A stretch of DNA of 64,000 nt, taken from contig NZ_WBIR01000002.1 of assembly GCF_009749395.1 (NCBI RefSeq), forward strand, positions 273,354-337,353. The letters run 5' to 3'. Each line of letters opens with the position of its first letter. Within the stretch, counting starts at the first letter, position 1. This DNA is from Agromyces salentinus. Lineage in GTDB: Bacteria > Actinomycetota > Actinomycetes > Actinomycetales > Microbacteriaceae. Positions 1 to 8,726 of this stretch are shown here, one piece after another. The notes under the pieces were generated by a model. The model was not told where the DNA came from. It saw nothing but the letters and a program-made list of their open reading frames with translations, and ran no database searches. Position numbers and translations under genes: made by a program.

Positions 1-1045
1 TGAGCCAGAAGCGGACGACGATCGTGACCTCGGCCCACCCCTTCAACTCGAAGTGATGGTGGATGGGACTCATGAGGAAGATGCGTTTGCCGCCGGTCAT
101 CTTGAAGTACGCGCGCTGCACGATCACCGAGCCCGCCTCGATGACGAAGATGCCGCCGATGAGCACGAGGAGCAGCTCGGTGTGGCTGAGGATGGCCAGC
201 GCAGCCAGCGCGCCGCCCAGGGCCAGGGAGCCGGTGTCGCCCATGTAGATCTTCGCCGGGTTGGTGTTCCACCAGAGGAAGCCGATGAGGCCTCCCACGA
301 TGGCCGATGCGACGATGGCGATGTCGAGCGGATCGCGGACGTCGTAGGCGCGATAGGCGTCGGCCTGGTTCAGCGTGGGACTGAACAGCGACTGGTTGAA
401 CTGCCAGAACCCGATGAAGATGAACGACCCGATCGCGAGTACCGACGCACCGCCGGCCAGGCCGTCGAGCCCGTCGGTGACGTTGACGCCGTTCGAGGTC
501 GCCGCCGCGATGAGGCAGATCCAGATGACGTAGATGATCGTTCCGGCGACGGTCCCGAACACCATGAAGTCGAGCGGGAGATCGCGGATGAATGAGATCT
601 GCGTATCAGCGGGGGTGATGTTCTGGTCGTTCGGGAAGTTGATCGCGAGCAGTGCGAACACCGCGGCCACGGCGGTCTGGCCCGCGATCTTCGCCCACCC
701 GCCGAGTCCGAGGCTCTGCTTCTTGCGCGTCTTCAGGAAGTCGTCGAGGAATCCGACGAGCCCGAGCCCGACCATCATGAAGAGCACGAGCAGTCCGCTG
801 GCCGTCGGCATCTCGTTGCTGATGAGCAGCGTTGCCGCGAAGTACCCGAACAGCGTGCCGAGGATGAAGACGATGCCGCCCATCGTGGGCGTGCCGCGCT
901 TGACGTGGTGGCTCTGCGGCCCGTCGTCGCGGATGAACTGACCCCAGCCCAGCCGGACGAACAGCCGGATGAACAGGGGGGTCAGGAACAGCGTGAAGGC
1001 GAGCGACAACGCCCCGGCGCTCAGCAGTGCTCTCACGAGAACCAT
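1..1045 (-). CDS. mraY: MraY, phospho-MurNAc-pentapeptide transferase (partial)
   Basis: Integral membrane enzyme that transfers phospho-MurNAc-pentapeptide from UDP to undecaprenyl phosphate, forming lipid I. Reading the minus strand from the ATG at 1045 gives 348 residues and then runs off the left edge, so only the last few to twenty residues should be missing. Family motifs are visible: [11 protein letters not shown] (47-57), GFLDDF (98-103), [24 protein letters not shown] and the histidine cluster SPIHHHFE, with about ten hydrophobic segments. The start overlaps the murF end by 13 bases, so translation is probably coupled within the dcw operon. Confidence 0.96.
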   Translation of the reverse strand, partial: MVLVRALLSAGALSLAFTLFLTPLFIRLFVRLGWGQFIRDDGPQSHHVKRGTPTMGGIVFILGTLFGYFAATLLISNEMPTASGLLVLFMMVGLGLVGFLDDFLKTRKKQSLGLGGWAKIAGQTAVAAVFALLAINFPNDQNITPADTQISFIRDLPLDFMVFGTVAGTIIYVIWICLIAAATSNGVNVTDGLDGLAGGASVLAIGSFIFIGFWQFNQSLFSPTLNQADAYRAYDVRDPLDIAIVASAIVGGLIGFLWWNTNPAKIYMGDTGSLALGGALAALAILSHTELLLVLIGGIFVIEAGSVIVQRAYFKMTGGKRIFLMSPIHHHFELKGWAEVTIVVRFWL

Positions 1046-2445
1046 TCTCCCAGTCGGTCGCCCAGGTGGCGGAGGCCCGCCGAGTTGGACGATTTCACCA
1101 GCACGGTGTCACCGGGCCGGGCGGCGGCCACGACGAGGTCGTAGGCCTCGTCGGCCGTCTCGACGTAGGCGGACTCGCCGTCCCACGATCCTTCGTTGAT
1201 GGTCGTGATGTGCAGGCGGCGCGCGCCCTGCCCGACGACCACGAGCTGCGACACGCCGAGCCGCACGGCGAGCAGGCCGATGCGGTCGTGCTCCTCGCCC
1301 GAGAACTCCCCCAGCTCGCTCATCTCGCCGAGGACGGCGATCGTGCGGGTCCCGGGGGCCTGGACCTGCGCGAGCGTCTTGAGCGCCGCGCTCATCGAGT
1401 CGGGGCTCGCGTTGTACGCGTCGTTGATGACGGTGATGCCGTCGCGGCCGCCCATGACCTGCATGCGCCAGCGCTCCGCGAGCGTCACCGTCTCGAGCGC
1501 GGCCACGACCTCGGTCAGCGGCACGCCGAGTTCGACGGATGCCGCGACGGTCGCGAGCGCGTTCATCACGTGGTGCTCGCCGAGCACGCCGAACCGCACC
1601 CGCGCGGACTCGCCGCCGGGAACATGCACGGTGAACTCGGTGCCGCGCGCGTGCACGACGACCTCGGTCGCGCGCACGTCGGCGCCGGCTCCGAGCCCGA
1701 AGGTGACGACCTTCGCCGTCGTGAGCTCCGCCATCGGCGCCACACGCGGGTCGTCGAGGTTCAGCACCGCGACATCCGTCGGCAGCAGGTCGGTGACCAT
1801 CTCGGACTTCGCGAGCACCGTCTGCTCGATGCCGCCGAACTCGCCCGCGTGGGCGAGGCCGACCTTGAGGACGATGCCGATGTCGGGGCGCGCCATGCGC
1901 ACGAGGCGCGCGATCTCGCCCACGCCCGAGGCCCCCATCTCGGCGACGAGGAACCTCGTGTCCTGCTCGAGCGAGAGCATCGTGATCGGCGCACCGACCT
2001 CGTTGTTGTAGGAGGCGCGCGCGGCGACGGTCGGGCCGACCCGTTCGAGCACGGCGCGGAGGAGGTTCTTGGTCGTCGTCTTGCCGTTCGATCCCGTGAC
2101 CCCGACGATCTTCAGGTCGCCGGCCGCGCGCACCCGGGCGACGACCGAGGTCGCGAGCTCGCCGAGCGCGAGCACCGAATCGGCCACCACGATCTGCGGC
2201 ACCGGGAGGTCGAGCCCGTGCTCGACGACGAGCAGCGCCGCGCCCTGCCGAGCCGCGGCGGGAGCGAAGCGGTGGCCGTCGTCGAACTCGCCGCGCTTGG
2301 CGAAGAACACGTCGCCGGGTCCGACCTCACGCGAGTCCGTGGTGACGGTCCCGTCGACGCGAGTGTCCGGCGAGCCGCCGGACGCGCCCAGGCGGAGTTC
2401 TCCGCCGACCGCCTCGGCGATCTCTCGAAGGGTCAGTGCGATCAT
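1033..2445 (-). CDS. murF: MurF, UDP-MurNAc-tripeptide--D-Ala-D-Ala ligase
   Basis: Cytoplasmic ATP-dependent Mur ligase that adds D-Ala-D-Ala to the UDP-MurNAc-tripeptide. It has 470 residues, normal for the family. The N-terminal substrate domain has the [14 protein letters not shown] motif (about 34-47), followed by the ATP loop GSNGKTTTK (118-126) and the C-terminal ligase domain with [11 protein letters not shown]. The ATG at 2445 overlaps the murE stop in an ATGA arrangement, which fixes the start. A longer upstream reading in this frame is only murE out of frame. Confidence 0.97.
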   Translation of the reverse strand: MIALTLREIAEAVGGELRLGASGGSPDTRVDGTVTTDSREVGPGDVFFAKRGEFDDGHRFAPAAARQGAALLVVEHGLDLPVPQIVVADSVLALGELATSVVARVRAAGDLKIVGVTGSNGKTTTKNLLRAVLERVGPTVAARASYNNEVGAPITMLSLEQDTRFLVAEMGASGVGEIARLVRMARPDIGIVLKVGLAHAGEFGGIEQTVLAKSEMVTDLLPTDVAVLNLDDPRVAPMAELTTAKVVTFGLGAGADVRATEVVVHARGTEFTVHVPGGESARVRFGVLGEHHVMNALATVAASVELGVPLTEVVAALETVTLAERWRMQVMGGRDGITVINDAYNASPDSMSAALKTLAQVQAPGTRTIAVLGEMSELGEFSGEEHDRIGLLAVRLGVSQLVVVGQGARRLHITTINEGSWDGESAYVETADEAYDLVVAAARPGDTVLVKSSNSAGLRHLGDRLGEWFS

Positions 2446-3989
2446 GCCGGCCACCCGGCCTCGCGGAGCGCGGTCCGAGCGTCGTCTCGGGCTGAGTAGG
2501 GGATCTTGACGCCTTTCACTTCGTGGTAGTCCTCGTGGCCCGGGCCGGCGTAGAGGATCGCATCGCCGTCGCCCGCGAGGGCGAGCGCGGCGCGGAACGC
2601 GGCGCGCGGATCGGCGATCTCGTGGAGCTCGCGGTCGGGCACCGCCGCGCGCGCACCCTCGAGGAGGGCCGAGCGGATGTCGGCGGGATCCTCCCATCGC
2701 GGGTGGAAGTCGGTGACGACGACGACGTCGGCGCCGCGGGCGGCGATGGCCCCCATGTCGGCCCGCTTCGTGGTGTCGCGGTCGCCGTCGGCGCCGAACA
2801 CCATGATGAGCTTGCCCGTGGTCGTGCGCCGGATGGCGTCGAGCGTCTGCAGGAACGCGTCGGGGCTGTGCCCGTAGTCGATGTACACGATGGGGCCGCG
2901 ATCGCCGGAGATGCGCTCCGCGCGTCCGGGGATGTACGCGTCGATGCCGCCGTCGCGCTCGAGCACCGCGCCGATCTCCGCGAGGTCGTGGCCCGCGCGC
3001 ACCAGCATCACGATGGCGAGGGCGGCGTTGGCCGCCATGTACCAGCCGAGGAGCGGGACCCTGGTCTCGAGTCGCGCCCCATCGGGACCCTCGAGCAGGA
3101 ACGACGTGTGGGCGGGCTGCTCGTCGAGCACCGTGATGCGCCAGTCGGCCGCGATGCCGGGCTTCGTCGTCAGCGTCGTGACGGGGACGCCGGCCTCCTC
3201 CGCGAGGCGGCGACCCCATTCGGAGTCGACGGTGATGACCGCGTGCCGCGACCGCTCGGGTCGGAAGAGCTCGTGCTTGGCCTCGTAGTAGACCTCCATC
3301 GACGCGTAGTCGTCGAGGTGGTCGTGCGTGAGGTTCGTGAACCCGGCGACGTCGAAGACGAGGCCGTCGACCCGGTGGCGGGACAGCGCCTGCGCCGACA
3401 CCTCGATGCCCACCGCGCGCACGTCGACCTCGCGCATGCGCGCGAGGAGCGCGTGGAGTTCGCTCGCCTCGGGGGTGGTCAGCGAGCTCGTGACCGCCTC
3501 ATCGCCGATGCGGCGCTCCGCGGTGGAAGTGAGCCCCGCGGTGACGCCGAGCTGGCGGAGGATGCCGTAGAGGAGGTAGACGACGCTGGTCTTGCCGTTG
3601 GTGCCCGTGACCGCGAACGTCGTCGCCGGATTCTCGTCGGTGCGGTGGATCCATGCGGCGACGCGGCCGAGCGTCGCACGCGCGTCGTCGGCGACGAGCA
3701 CGGGCAGGCCGGACTCGGCGGCGAGCTCCGCGCCCGCGGCATCCGTCAGCACCGCGACGGCACCGGCGTCGCGCGCGGCGCCGGCGTACCTCGCCCCGTG
3801 CGCGTTGCGGCCGGGCACGCCGACGTAGAGGTCGCCCGGACGTACGGTGCTCGATGACAGCACGACCCCCGTGGTCTCGAGGTCGGCGAGATCGCCGCGC
3901 ACCTCGAGCCCGAACTGCTCGGCCAGGCCGCGGAGCGACCGCGGCGCGGGGTGCTGCGGCCGGAGGGCCGTGGGAGGCGATCCGGTCAC
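2442..3989 (-). CDS. murE: MurE, UDP-MurNAc-dipeptide ligase (third-residue adding)
   Basis: Mur ligase that adds the third amino acid of the stem peptide. It has 515 residues with a GTG start at 3989. The ATP loop TGTNGKTS lies near residue 131. The specificity motif, DNPR in meso-diaminopimelate-adding enzymes, reads F-H-P-R (428-431), followed by the conserved W-E-D-P. That argues against ordinary diaminopimelate use. Many Microbacteriaceae have group B peptidoglycan with diaminobutyrate, ornithine, lysine, homoserine or glutamate at position 3, so the substrate is probably one of these; I cannot tell which. It starts 13 bases after the penicillin-binding protein gene and overlaps murF by 4. 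Confidence 0.95.
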   Translation of the reverse strand: MTGSPPTALRPQHPAPRSLRGLAEQFGLEVRGDLADLETTGVVLSSSTVRPGDLYVGVPGRNAHGARYAGAARDAGAVAVLTDAAGAELAAESGLPVLVADDARATLGRVAAWIHRTDENPATTFAVTGTNGKTSVVYLLYGILRQLGVTAGLTSTAERRIGDEAVTSSLTTPEASELHALLARMREVDVRAVGIEVSAQALSRHRVDGLVFDVAGFTNLTHDHLDDYASMEVYYEAKHELFRPERSRHAVITVDSEWGRRLAEEAGVPVTTLTTKPGIAADWRITVLDEQPAHTSFLLEGPDGARLETRVPLLGWYMAANAALAIVMLVRAGHDLAEIGAVLERDGGIDAYIPGRAERISGDRGPIVYIDYGHSPDAFLQTLDAIRRTTTGKLIMVFGADGDRDTTKRADMGAIAARGADVVVVTDFHPRWEDPADIRSALLEGARAAVPDRELHEIADPRAAFRAALALAGDGDAILYAGPGHEDYHEVKGVKIPYSARDDARTALREAGWPA

Positions 3990-4002
3990 GAACCCAACTT
4001 TC

Positions 4003-5811
4003 TCACCAGGTTGCTGGCAGGTCAGGCGCCGGGGCGCCGGATGGAATGGTCCGATACTTCTTCAGCACCTGGCTCATGACCTGTTGGAACACGGGAGCGG
4101 ATGCGGCGGACGAATTCATCTTAACGGCATTCATGTAGCTCACCGAAACGACGAACTCGGGGTCGTCCGCCGGTGCGAAGCCGGAGACCGAGACGAGGTA
4201 CTCCTTGCGGTAGCCGCCGTTGCCGTCGGGAACCTGCGCGGTGCCAGTCTTCGCGGCGACGCGGTACCCGGGGATGTTCCACTGGTCCTTGAGCCAACCC
4301 TTGGTATAGACCTGCTCGAGCATCTGGCTGGTCTCGTCGGCCGCCTTCTCGCTGATGACCCGCGAGCCCTCCTGCTTCGTCTCGGTCACCTCGCCCTCGG
4401 CGTCGGTGCAGCTCTCGACGAGCTGCACCGGCATCCGGACGCCGCCGTTCGCGATGGTCTGGTATGCGCTGGCGATCTGGATGGCCGTCGTGGTCAGGCC
4501 CTGGCCGAACATGGTCGTGTACTTGGTCTGGTTGTCCCATTCCTCGGGTCCGCCGTTGAGGTCTCCGGATTCCTCGGCCGGGAACCCGACCTCGCTCACG
4601 GCGCCGAAGCCGAACTTCTGCATGTACTCGAACCGCACCTGATCGGACATCTGCTCGCCGAACATGGCCGTCGCGGTGTTCGAGGAGTCGATCAGCGCAC
4701 CCGTGAGCGTGTACGGCATGTCGTCGTGGTAGAAGCTGTCCCGGAAGTTCGCACCGTTCGGAGCGTCGTAGGAGTATCCGGCCATCACCTGGCTGAGCGG
4801 GTTCGCCTTGCCGTCGTCGATGACGGATGCCGCGGTCACCGCCTTGAACGTCGAGCCAGGCTCGAACGGCGCGGTGAAGGTCCGCGAACCGCGATCGGCC
4901 TCGGCGGTCTCGGAGGGAGCGTTCGGGTCGACCGTCGGAACGTCCGCCACCGCGAGGAGCTTGCCCGTCTTCGCCTCCATGACGGTCACCGTGGCCCACT
5001 CGGCCCCGAGCGCGAGGCGCTGCGCCTCCGCGATGCGCTGCACCTCCCACTGCAGGTCGGAGTCGATGGTGAGCTTCAGCGTGCCGCCGTCCTTCGCCTG
5101 CTTGTGGACGACCTCGGTGCCCGGGATCTCGACCCAGTCCTCGAGGCTCGGGATGAACGTCACCTCGCCGTTCTCGCTCGCCAGGCATTCGTCCTCGCCG
5201 AGCTCGAGCCCGGCCCCCGGTGCGCCGTCGAAATCGACGAAGCCGAGGAGGTTGCCGGCGACGGCCCCGTTCGGGTAGCTGCGGCTGGGGTGCGGATACT
5301 GCACGACCCACGGGATGTCGAGTGCTCGGACCTTCTCGTACGTGTCGACGTCGATGGTCTTCGCGACGTACTCGAAGTCGGAGTCCGGGTTCTCCGCGAG
5401 CGCCGCGGTGATGATGCCGAGCACCTGGTCTCCGGTGAGGCCGACGACCTCGCCGAGTTCGGCCGCGGTCTGCTCGAGCGGCACCTCGACCCGGATCTTC
5501 TTGGACGGGTCGGCGGGATCCGGCTCCTCGCGGGCGACGGGGCCCTTCTTCGCGTTCTTCGGCGAGAGGGCGACGTCGTAGCGCATCACGCTGTCGGCGA
5601 GCACCGTGCCGTTGCGGTCGACGATGTCGCCTCGGGTGCCGAACACCGGGATCGGTTCGGTCGAGCGCACCTCATCGGCTTGCTCGTTGAGCGCCGCCGC
5701 CCGCACGACCTGGATGTCGACGAGCCGGACGACGAACACGCCCACGAGCAGCACGAGGAGCACGCCCGCCGCGAGGATTCGCCGCATCGGATGTCTGCTC
5801 ACGCGATTCAT
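4003..5811 (-). CDS. ftsI: Class B penicillin-binding protein (FtsI/PBP3-like)
   Basis: Septal peptidoglycan transpeptidase anchored in the membrane. It has 602 residues: a short cytoplasmic N-terminus, one membrane segment (about 11-32), a dimerisation domain opening with FGTRGDIVDRNG (57-68), and a transpeptidase domain. All three catalytic motifs are present: STFK with the nucleophile Ser320, SSN at 376-378 and KTGT at 521-524. It sits between ftsL and murE, as in other actinobacterial dcw clusters. No PASTA repeats follow the transpeptidase domain, so it is FtsI-like rather than PASTA-bearing PBP2x-like. Confidence 0.95.
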   Translation of the reverse strand: MNRVSRHPMRRILAAGVLLVLLVGVFVVRLVDIQVVRAAALNEQADEVRSTEPIPVFGTRGDIVDRNGTVLADSVMRYDVALSPKNAKKGPVAREEPDPADPSKKIRVEVPLEQTAAELGEVVGLTGDQVLGIITAALAENPDSDFEYVAKTIDVDTYEKVRALDIPWVVQYPHPSRSYPNGAVAGNLLGFVDFDGAPGAGLELGEDECLASENGEVTFIPSLEDWVEIPGTEVVHKQAKDGGTLKLTIDSDLQWEVQRIAEAQRLALGAEWATVTVMEAKTGKLLAVADVPTVDPNAPSETAEADRGSRTFTAPFEPGSTFKAVTAASVIDDGKANPLSQVMAGYSYDAPNGANFRDSFYHDDMPYTLTGALIDSSNTATAMFGEQMSDQVRFEYMQKFGFGAVSEVGFPAEESGDLNGGPEEWDNQTKYTTMFGQGLTTTAIQIASAYQTIANGGVRMPVQLVESCTDAEGEVTETKQEGSRVISEKAADETSQMLEQVYTKGWLKDQWNIPGYRVAAKTGTAQVPDGNGGYRKEYLVSVSGFAPADDPEFVVSVSYMNAVKMNSSAASAPVFQQVMSQVLKKYRTIPSGAPAPDLPATW

Positions 5812-5838
5812 CTGCGGCCTTTCAGGTGGTGCGGTGGA

Positions 5839-6426
5839 TCAGTGCGTGGTCGGCGTCGGGAGCGACTCGCTCGCCGGGGGCGGCGGCGGGACCGCGGCCT
5901 CCGCGGCCGGCGCACCGACCGCGGCACCCTGTCCCCCTCCGGGTGCAGTCTCCCCCGCCTGCTGCTCGGTCACGAGCGGCACGCCGTCGATCAGCGCATT
6001 CGGGACGAGTGCGGCGGATGCCGCGGCGGCGGCGCCCGCACTCGCGGGCTGTCCGAGCACGGCTCCGTCGCTGAGGCGCAGGAACACCGGGTTCGTGTTC
6101 GGCACCATGCCGAGCGCCTCGGCGTTCTTCGCCAGGTACTGGGGCGACTGCACGCGGTCGAGGTCTTCGGACAGCTTCTGCTGCTCTCGCGAGAGCGTCG
6201 CGCGGCTCGTCTCGTACCCGTCGATCTCGTAGGCGCCCTGCGTGACGGCGATCGAGAGGAGGAGCTGGGCGAGCGCGATCACGACGACGCCGCTGATCGC
6301 GATCACCGCATAGGCGAGTCGTGGCTTCGGCCGGGTCGCGCCGTCGGGCACGGGCCGGAGGACCTCGGGGACCCAGGCGCGGCGCCGGGCCGGAGCCGGC
6401 GCACCGTGGATCGGAAGTGCGGTCAT
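5839..6426 (-). CDS. ftsL: FtsL-like septum protein
   Basis: Small bitopic division protein; position and shape, not strong sequence motifs, identify it. It has 195 residues with a basic N-terminus, one membrane helix (about 38-62, AVIAISGVVVIALAQLLL), then a short heptad-like region (SREQQKLSEDLDRVQSP) expected to pair with FtsB/DivIC. The last 70 residues are Ala/Pro-rich and probably disordered. It overlaps rsmH by 4 bases (ATGA) and precedes the penicillin-binding protein by 27 bases. Confidence 0.82.
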   Translation of the reverse strand: MTALPIHGAPAPARRRAWVPEVLRPVPDGATRPKPRLAYAVIAISGVVVIALAQLLLSIAVTQGAYEIDGYETSRATLSREQQKLSEDLDRVQSPQYLAKNAEALGMVPNTNPVFLRLSDGAVLGQPASAGAAAAASAALVPNALIDGVPLVTEQQAGETAPGGGQGAAVGAPAAEAAVPPPPPASESLPTPTTH

Positions 6427-7376
6427 GACGCCCTCCTGACGCGCTCGGCCGCGCGGAGTCGCACGGGCTTGGCCCTGGGGTTCTCCGCCTGCTCCGCTTC
6501 ACCGGCCAGTTCCGCGCCCCGCACGAGGAGCTTGAACAGCGGTCGATGCTCGGGCAGTTCCATCGGGAGTCCCGCAGGGGCGGACGAGGAGGTCGCCGCC
6601 TGGAGCACGCGCTTGACGATGCGATCCTCGAGCGACTGGTAGGCCAAGACGACGATGCGTCCGCCGACGTTCAGCGTTTCGAGCGCGGCCGGCATGGCGC
6701 GCTGGAGCACGGAGAGCTCCTCGTTGACCTCGATGCGGAGCGCCTGGAACACCCGCTTGGCGGGGTGGCCCTGGCGCTGGACCGCGACCGGCGTCGCCGC
6801 GGTGATGATCGCCACGAGCTCGGACGACCGTGTGATGGGCTGGGACTCCCTCGCCTGCACGATGGCCTTGGCGTAGCGCCCGGAGAGCTTCTCCTCACCG
6901 AAGTCCTGGAAGATGTGGCGCAGTTCCACCTCGGAGTACGTCGCCACGATGTCGGCCGCGGTGCGCCCCGTGGTGCCGTCCATGCGCATGTCCAGCGGCG
7001 CATCCTTCGAATAGGCGAATCCGCGCTCGGCCCGGTCGAGCTGCAGCGAGGAGACGCCGAGGTCGAAGAGCACGGCGTCGACCTCGTCGAACCCCTCCGA
7101 GCGGACCGCCTCGGCGATGCCGTCGTACACGGTGTGGACGAAGCGCGCGCGATCGCCGAACCTCGCGAGGCGCTCTCGCGCGATCGCCAGGGCGTCGGTG
7201 TCGCGATCGAGTCCGACGACCGTGAGGCCGGGGAACCGCTCCAGCATGGCCGCGGTGTGGCCGCCCATGCCGAGCGTCGCGTCGACCGCGACCGCGCCAT
7301 CGCGCGCCAGGGCGGGTTCGAGGAGCTCGAGCGTCCGCTCGAGCATGACCGGGGTGTGGATGTGTTCGATGTCCAT
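6423..7376 (-). CDS. rsmH: RsmH (MraW), 16S rRNA C1402 N4-methyltransferase
   Basis: S-adenosylmethionine-dependent methyltransferase acting on 16S rRNA position C1402. It has 317 residues with an ATG at 7376. Motifs seen: HTPVMLERTLELL at the N-terminus, the SAM-binding stretch VDATLGMGGHTAAML (about 31-45), FDLGVSSLQLD, and RVFQALRIEVNEEL in the C-terminal half. It follows mraZ by 103 bases and overlaps ftsL by 4 bases, the standard order of the cluster. Confidence 0.96.
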   Translation of the reverse strand: MDIEHIHTPVMLERTLELLEPALARDGAVAVDATLGMGGHTAAMLERFPGLTVVGLDRDTDALAIARERLARFGDRARFVHTVYDGIAEAVRSEGFDEVDAVLFDLGVSSLQLDRAERGFAYSKDAPLDMRMDGTTGRTAADIVATYSEVELRHIFQDFGEEKLSGRYAKAIVQARESQPITRSSELVAIITAATPVAVQRQGHPAKRVFQALRIEVNEELSVLQRAMPAALETLNVGGRIVVLAYQSLEDRIVKRVLQAATSSSAPAGLPMELPEHRPLFKLLVRGAELAGEAEQAENPRAKPVRLRAAERVRRAS

Positions 7377-7479
7377 GATGCCTTCGGGTTCGTGTCCGAC
7401 GGATTCCGATGCCCATCCGTTCGTCCTGTTGCGGGGAAGTGCAGCAGGCGCGCACGGCTGGGAGTCGCAACCCGCCGGG

Positions 7480-7911
7480 CTAGAAGAGCCCGGGAATCAC
7501 CTCCTCCGCCGTGTCTGCGAAGGCCGCCTCCTGTTCAGCGAGGTACGTCTGCCACGCCGTGGCATCCCAGATCTCCACCCGGCTGCCAGCACCGATGACC
7601 GTGAGGTCTCGGCCGAGGCCCGCGTAGCTGCGAAGCGTCGCGGGGACGGTGATCCGGTGCTGCTTGTCGGGGGTCTCCGCAGATGCACCCGACAGGAAGA
7701 CGCGCATGTAGTCGCGCGCTTGCTTGCTCGTCACCGGGGCTTGGCGGATCTTCTCGTTGATCTGCTCGAACTCGCGCGCGCTGAACACGTAGATGCAGCG
7801 CTCCTGACCGCGCGTGAGCACGAGTCCGGTCGAGAGCTCCTCTCGGAACTTGGCCGGAAGAATGACGCGGCCCTTCTCATCGAGCTTCGGCTCGTAGGTC
7901 CCGAGGAACAC
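7480..7911 (-). CDS. mraZ: MraZ, transcriptional regulator of the dcw cluster
   Basis: AbrB-fold DNA-binding protein that represses the dcw operon in the bacteria where it has been studied. I place the start at the GTG at 7911, because families begin [16 protein letters not shown] and here the GTG directly precedes [14 protein letters not shown]. This gives 143 residues, the usual length. Both repeats are visible ([14 protein letters not shown] and [13 protein letters not shown]). A purine-rich AGGGGG lies 7-12 bases before the start. The phased GTGG repeats just upstream are its probable binding site. Confidence 0.95.
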   Translation of the reverse strand: MFLGTYEPKLDEKGRVILPAKFREELSTGLVLTRGQERCIYVFSAREFEQINEKIRQAPVTSKQARDYMRVFLSGASAETPDKQHRITVPATLRSYAGLGRDLTVIGAGSRVEIWDATAWQTYLAEQEAAFADTAEEVIPGLF

Positions 7912-7949
7912 CGCACCACCCCCTTTCCTCCGACCAGGATCCAGGTGTC

Positions 7950-7974
7950 CCCACTTTACTCCACTCTCATCCAC
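7950..7974 (-). promoter_or_regulatory. MraZ-binding repeats upstream of mraZ
   Basis: On the minus strand three pentamers, GTGGA, GTGGA and GTGGG, occur at 7970-7974, 7960-7964 and 7950-7954, exactly 10 bases apart and ending 39 bases before the mraZ start. Helical-turn-spaced TGGG/GTGG-type repeats are the known operator layout for MraZ, so I infer autoregulation. Confidence 0.8.
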
Positions 7975-8211
7975 CGATCAACGACTGATGGCGGCGCGGA
8001 GCGGCATGGCCGCTTGAGATCGCCGAGAACAAGCGGATCCCGTGGGTGGAGGAAGGTGAAGCAAACGCGCCTGACCCGGGAGTGTCCGGGAGATTCCGGC
8101 CGTGCCACGGCCGGTCTCGACGCTGCGCTCCTGTCGGGAACGCCGGCGGGAGCACGCCGGTCCGGGCACCGGCCGTTCGACACGGCCGAAAACGGCGTCC
8201 GGAAACGACGA
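7975..8211. other. mraZ upstream region with inverted repeats
   Basis: No gene is visible here. The segment should carry the dcw promoter. It contains a near-perfect palindrome at 8096-8114 (CCGGCCGTG, one base, CACGGCCGG) and a smaller hairpin at about 8171-8187 (GGCCG/CGGCC). I could not pick out a convincing -35/-10 pair for mraZ. Confidence 0.4.
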
Positions 8212-8239
8212 AACGGGCCGATCCGCAGATCGACCCGTT
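8212..8239 (-). terminator. Hairpin after the DUF3040 gene
   Basis: A 12-bp stem with one G-T type mismatch (8212-8223 with 8228-8239) and a CGCA loop lies 23 bases after the stop of the DUF3040 gene. It is followed on the minus strand by a weak TTCGTCGTTTCC tract. Confidence 0.6.
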
Positions 8240-8262
8240 CAGGCGTGGAGGAAGGTGGAGGG

Positions 8263-8652
8263 CTAGTCGCCGCGCTCCTGGCGGCGGTCCCAGCGGTCGT
8301 TCAGCCGGTCCATGAAGCCCGCCGACTGCTGGCCCTTGGGCTTACTGGCGGACGGCCCGCTCTCGGCGGGGGCCGGAGTGGCGGCGCCGCGCTTGGACGG
8401 CGTGATGGCGACGAGCACCCCCGCGAACATCAGCGCGAACCCGACGACCCCGATGATGAGGGCCTGCAACGCGACTCCGGCGATGAGCGCACCGGCGCCC
8501 GCGACGGCGAGCAGCACGCCGAGCACGATCGCGCGATAGTTCGGGCGTCGCCCGCGTACCCCTCCGACCGCATGGACGAAGTCCGCATCATTGCGGTAGA
8601 GGTTCCGCTCCATCTCCTCGAGAAGACGTTGCTCCTGCTCTGAAAGCGGCAT
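8263..8652 (-). CDS. DUF3040 membrane protein
   Basis: 129-residue actinobacterial protein of unknown function. The N-terminus MPLSEQEQRLLEEMERNLY followed by two hydrophobic helices (about 44-62 and 65-83) is the DUF3040 pattern. The C-terminal tail is charged and cytoplasmic. The ATG at 8652 has GAGGGGAAAGAG before it, and a -10-like TAGAAT (minus strand, 8692-8697) lies further up. Homologues often sit beside the dcw cluster, as here, but no role is established that I can name. Confidence 0.85.
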   Translation of the reverse strand: MPLSEQEQRLLEEMERNLYRNDADFVHAVGGVRGRRPNYRAIVLGVLLAVAGAGALIAGVALQALIIGVVGFALMFAGVLVAITPSKRGAATPAPAESGPSASKPKGQQSAGFMDRLNDRWDRRQERGD

Positions 8653-8714
8653 CTCTTTCCCCTCAGGCTCGGGACCGACGCATCCGGGGACATTCTAGCG
8701 CCGCGCGGCCTCGC

Positions 8715-8720
8715 TAGGCT
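8715..8720 (+). promoter_or_regulatory. -10 box for polyprenyl synthase (leaderless)
   Basis: TAGGCT ends 6 bases before the GTG at 8727, and no ribosome-binding site fits between them. Confidence 0.6.
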
Positions 8721-8726
8721 AGGCGG

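Noticed and set aside
3847..6642. 931-codon plus-strand frame over the pbp, ftsL and murE genes
   Set aside because: Antisense shadow of recognised division genes; no domain and no start signal.
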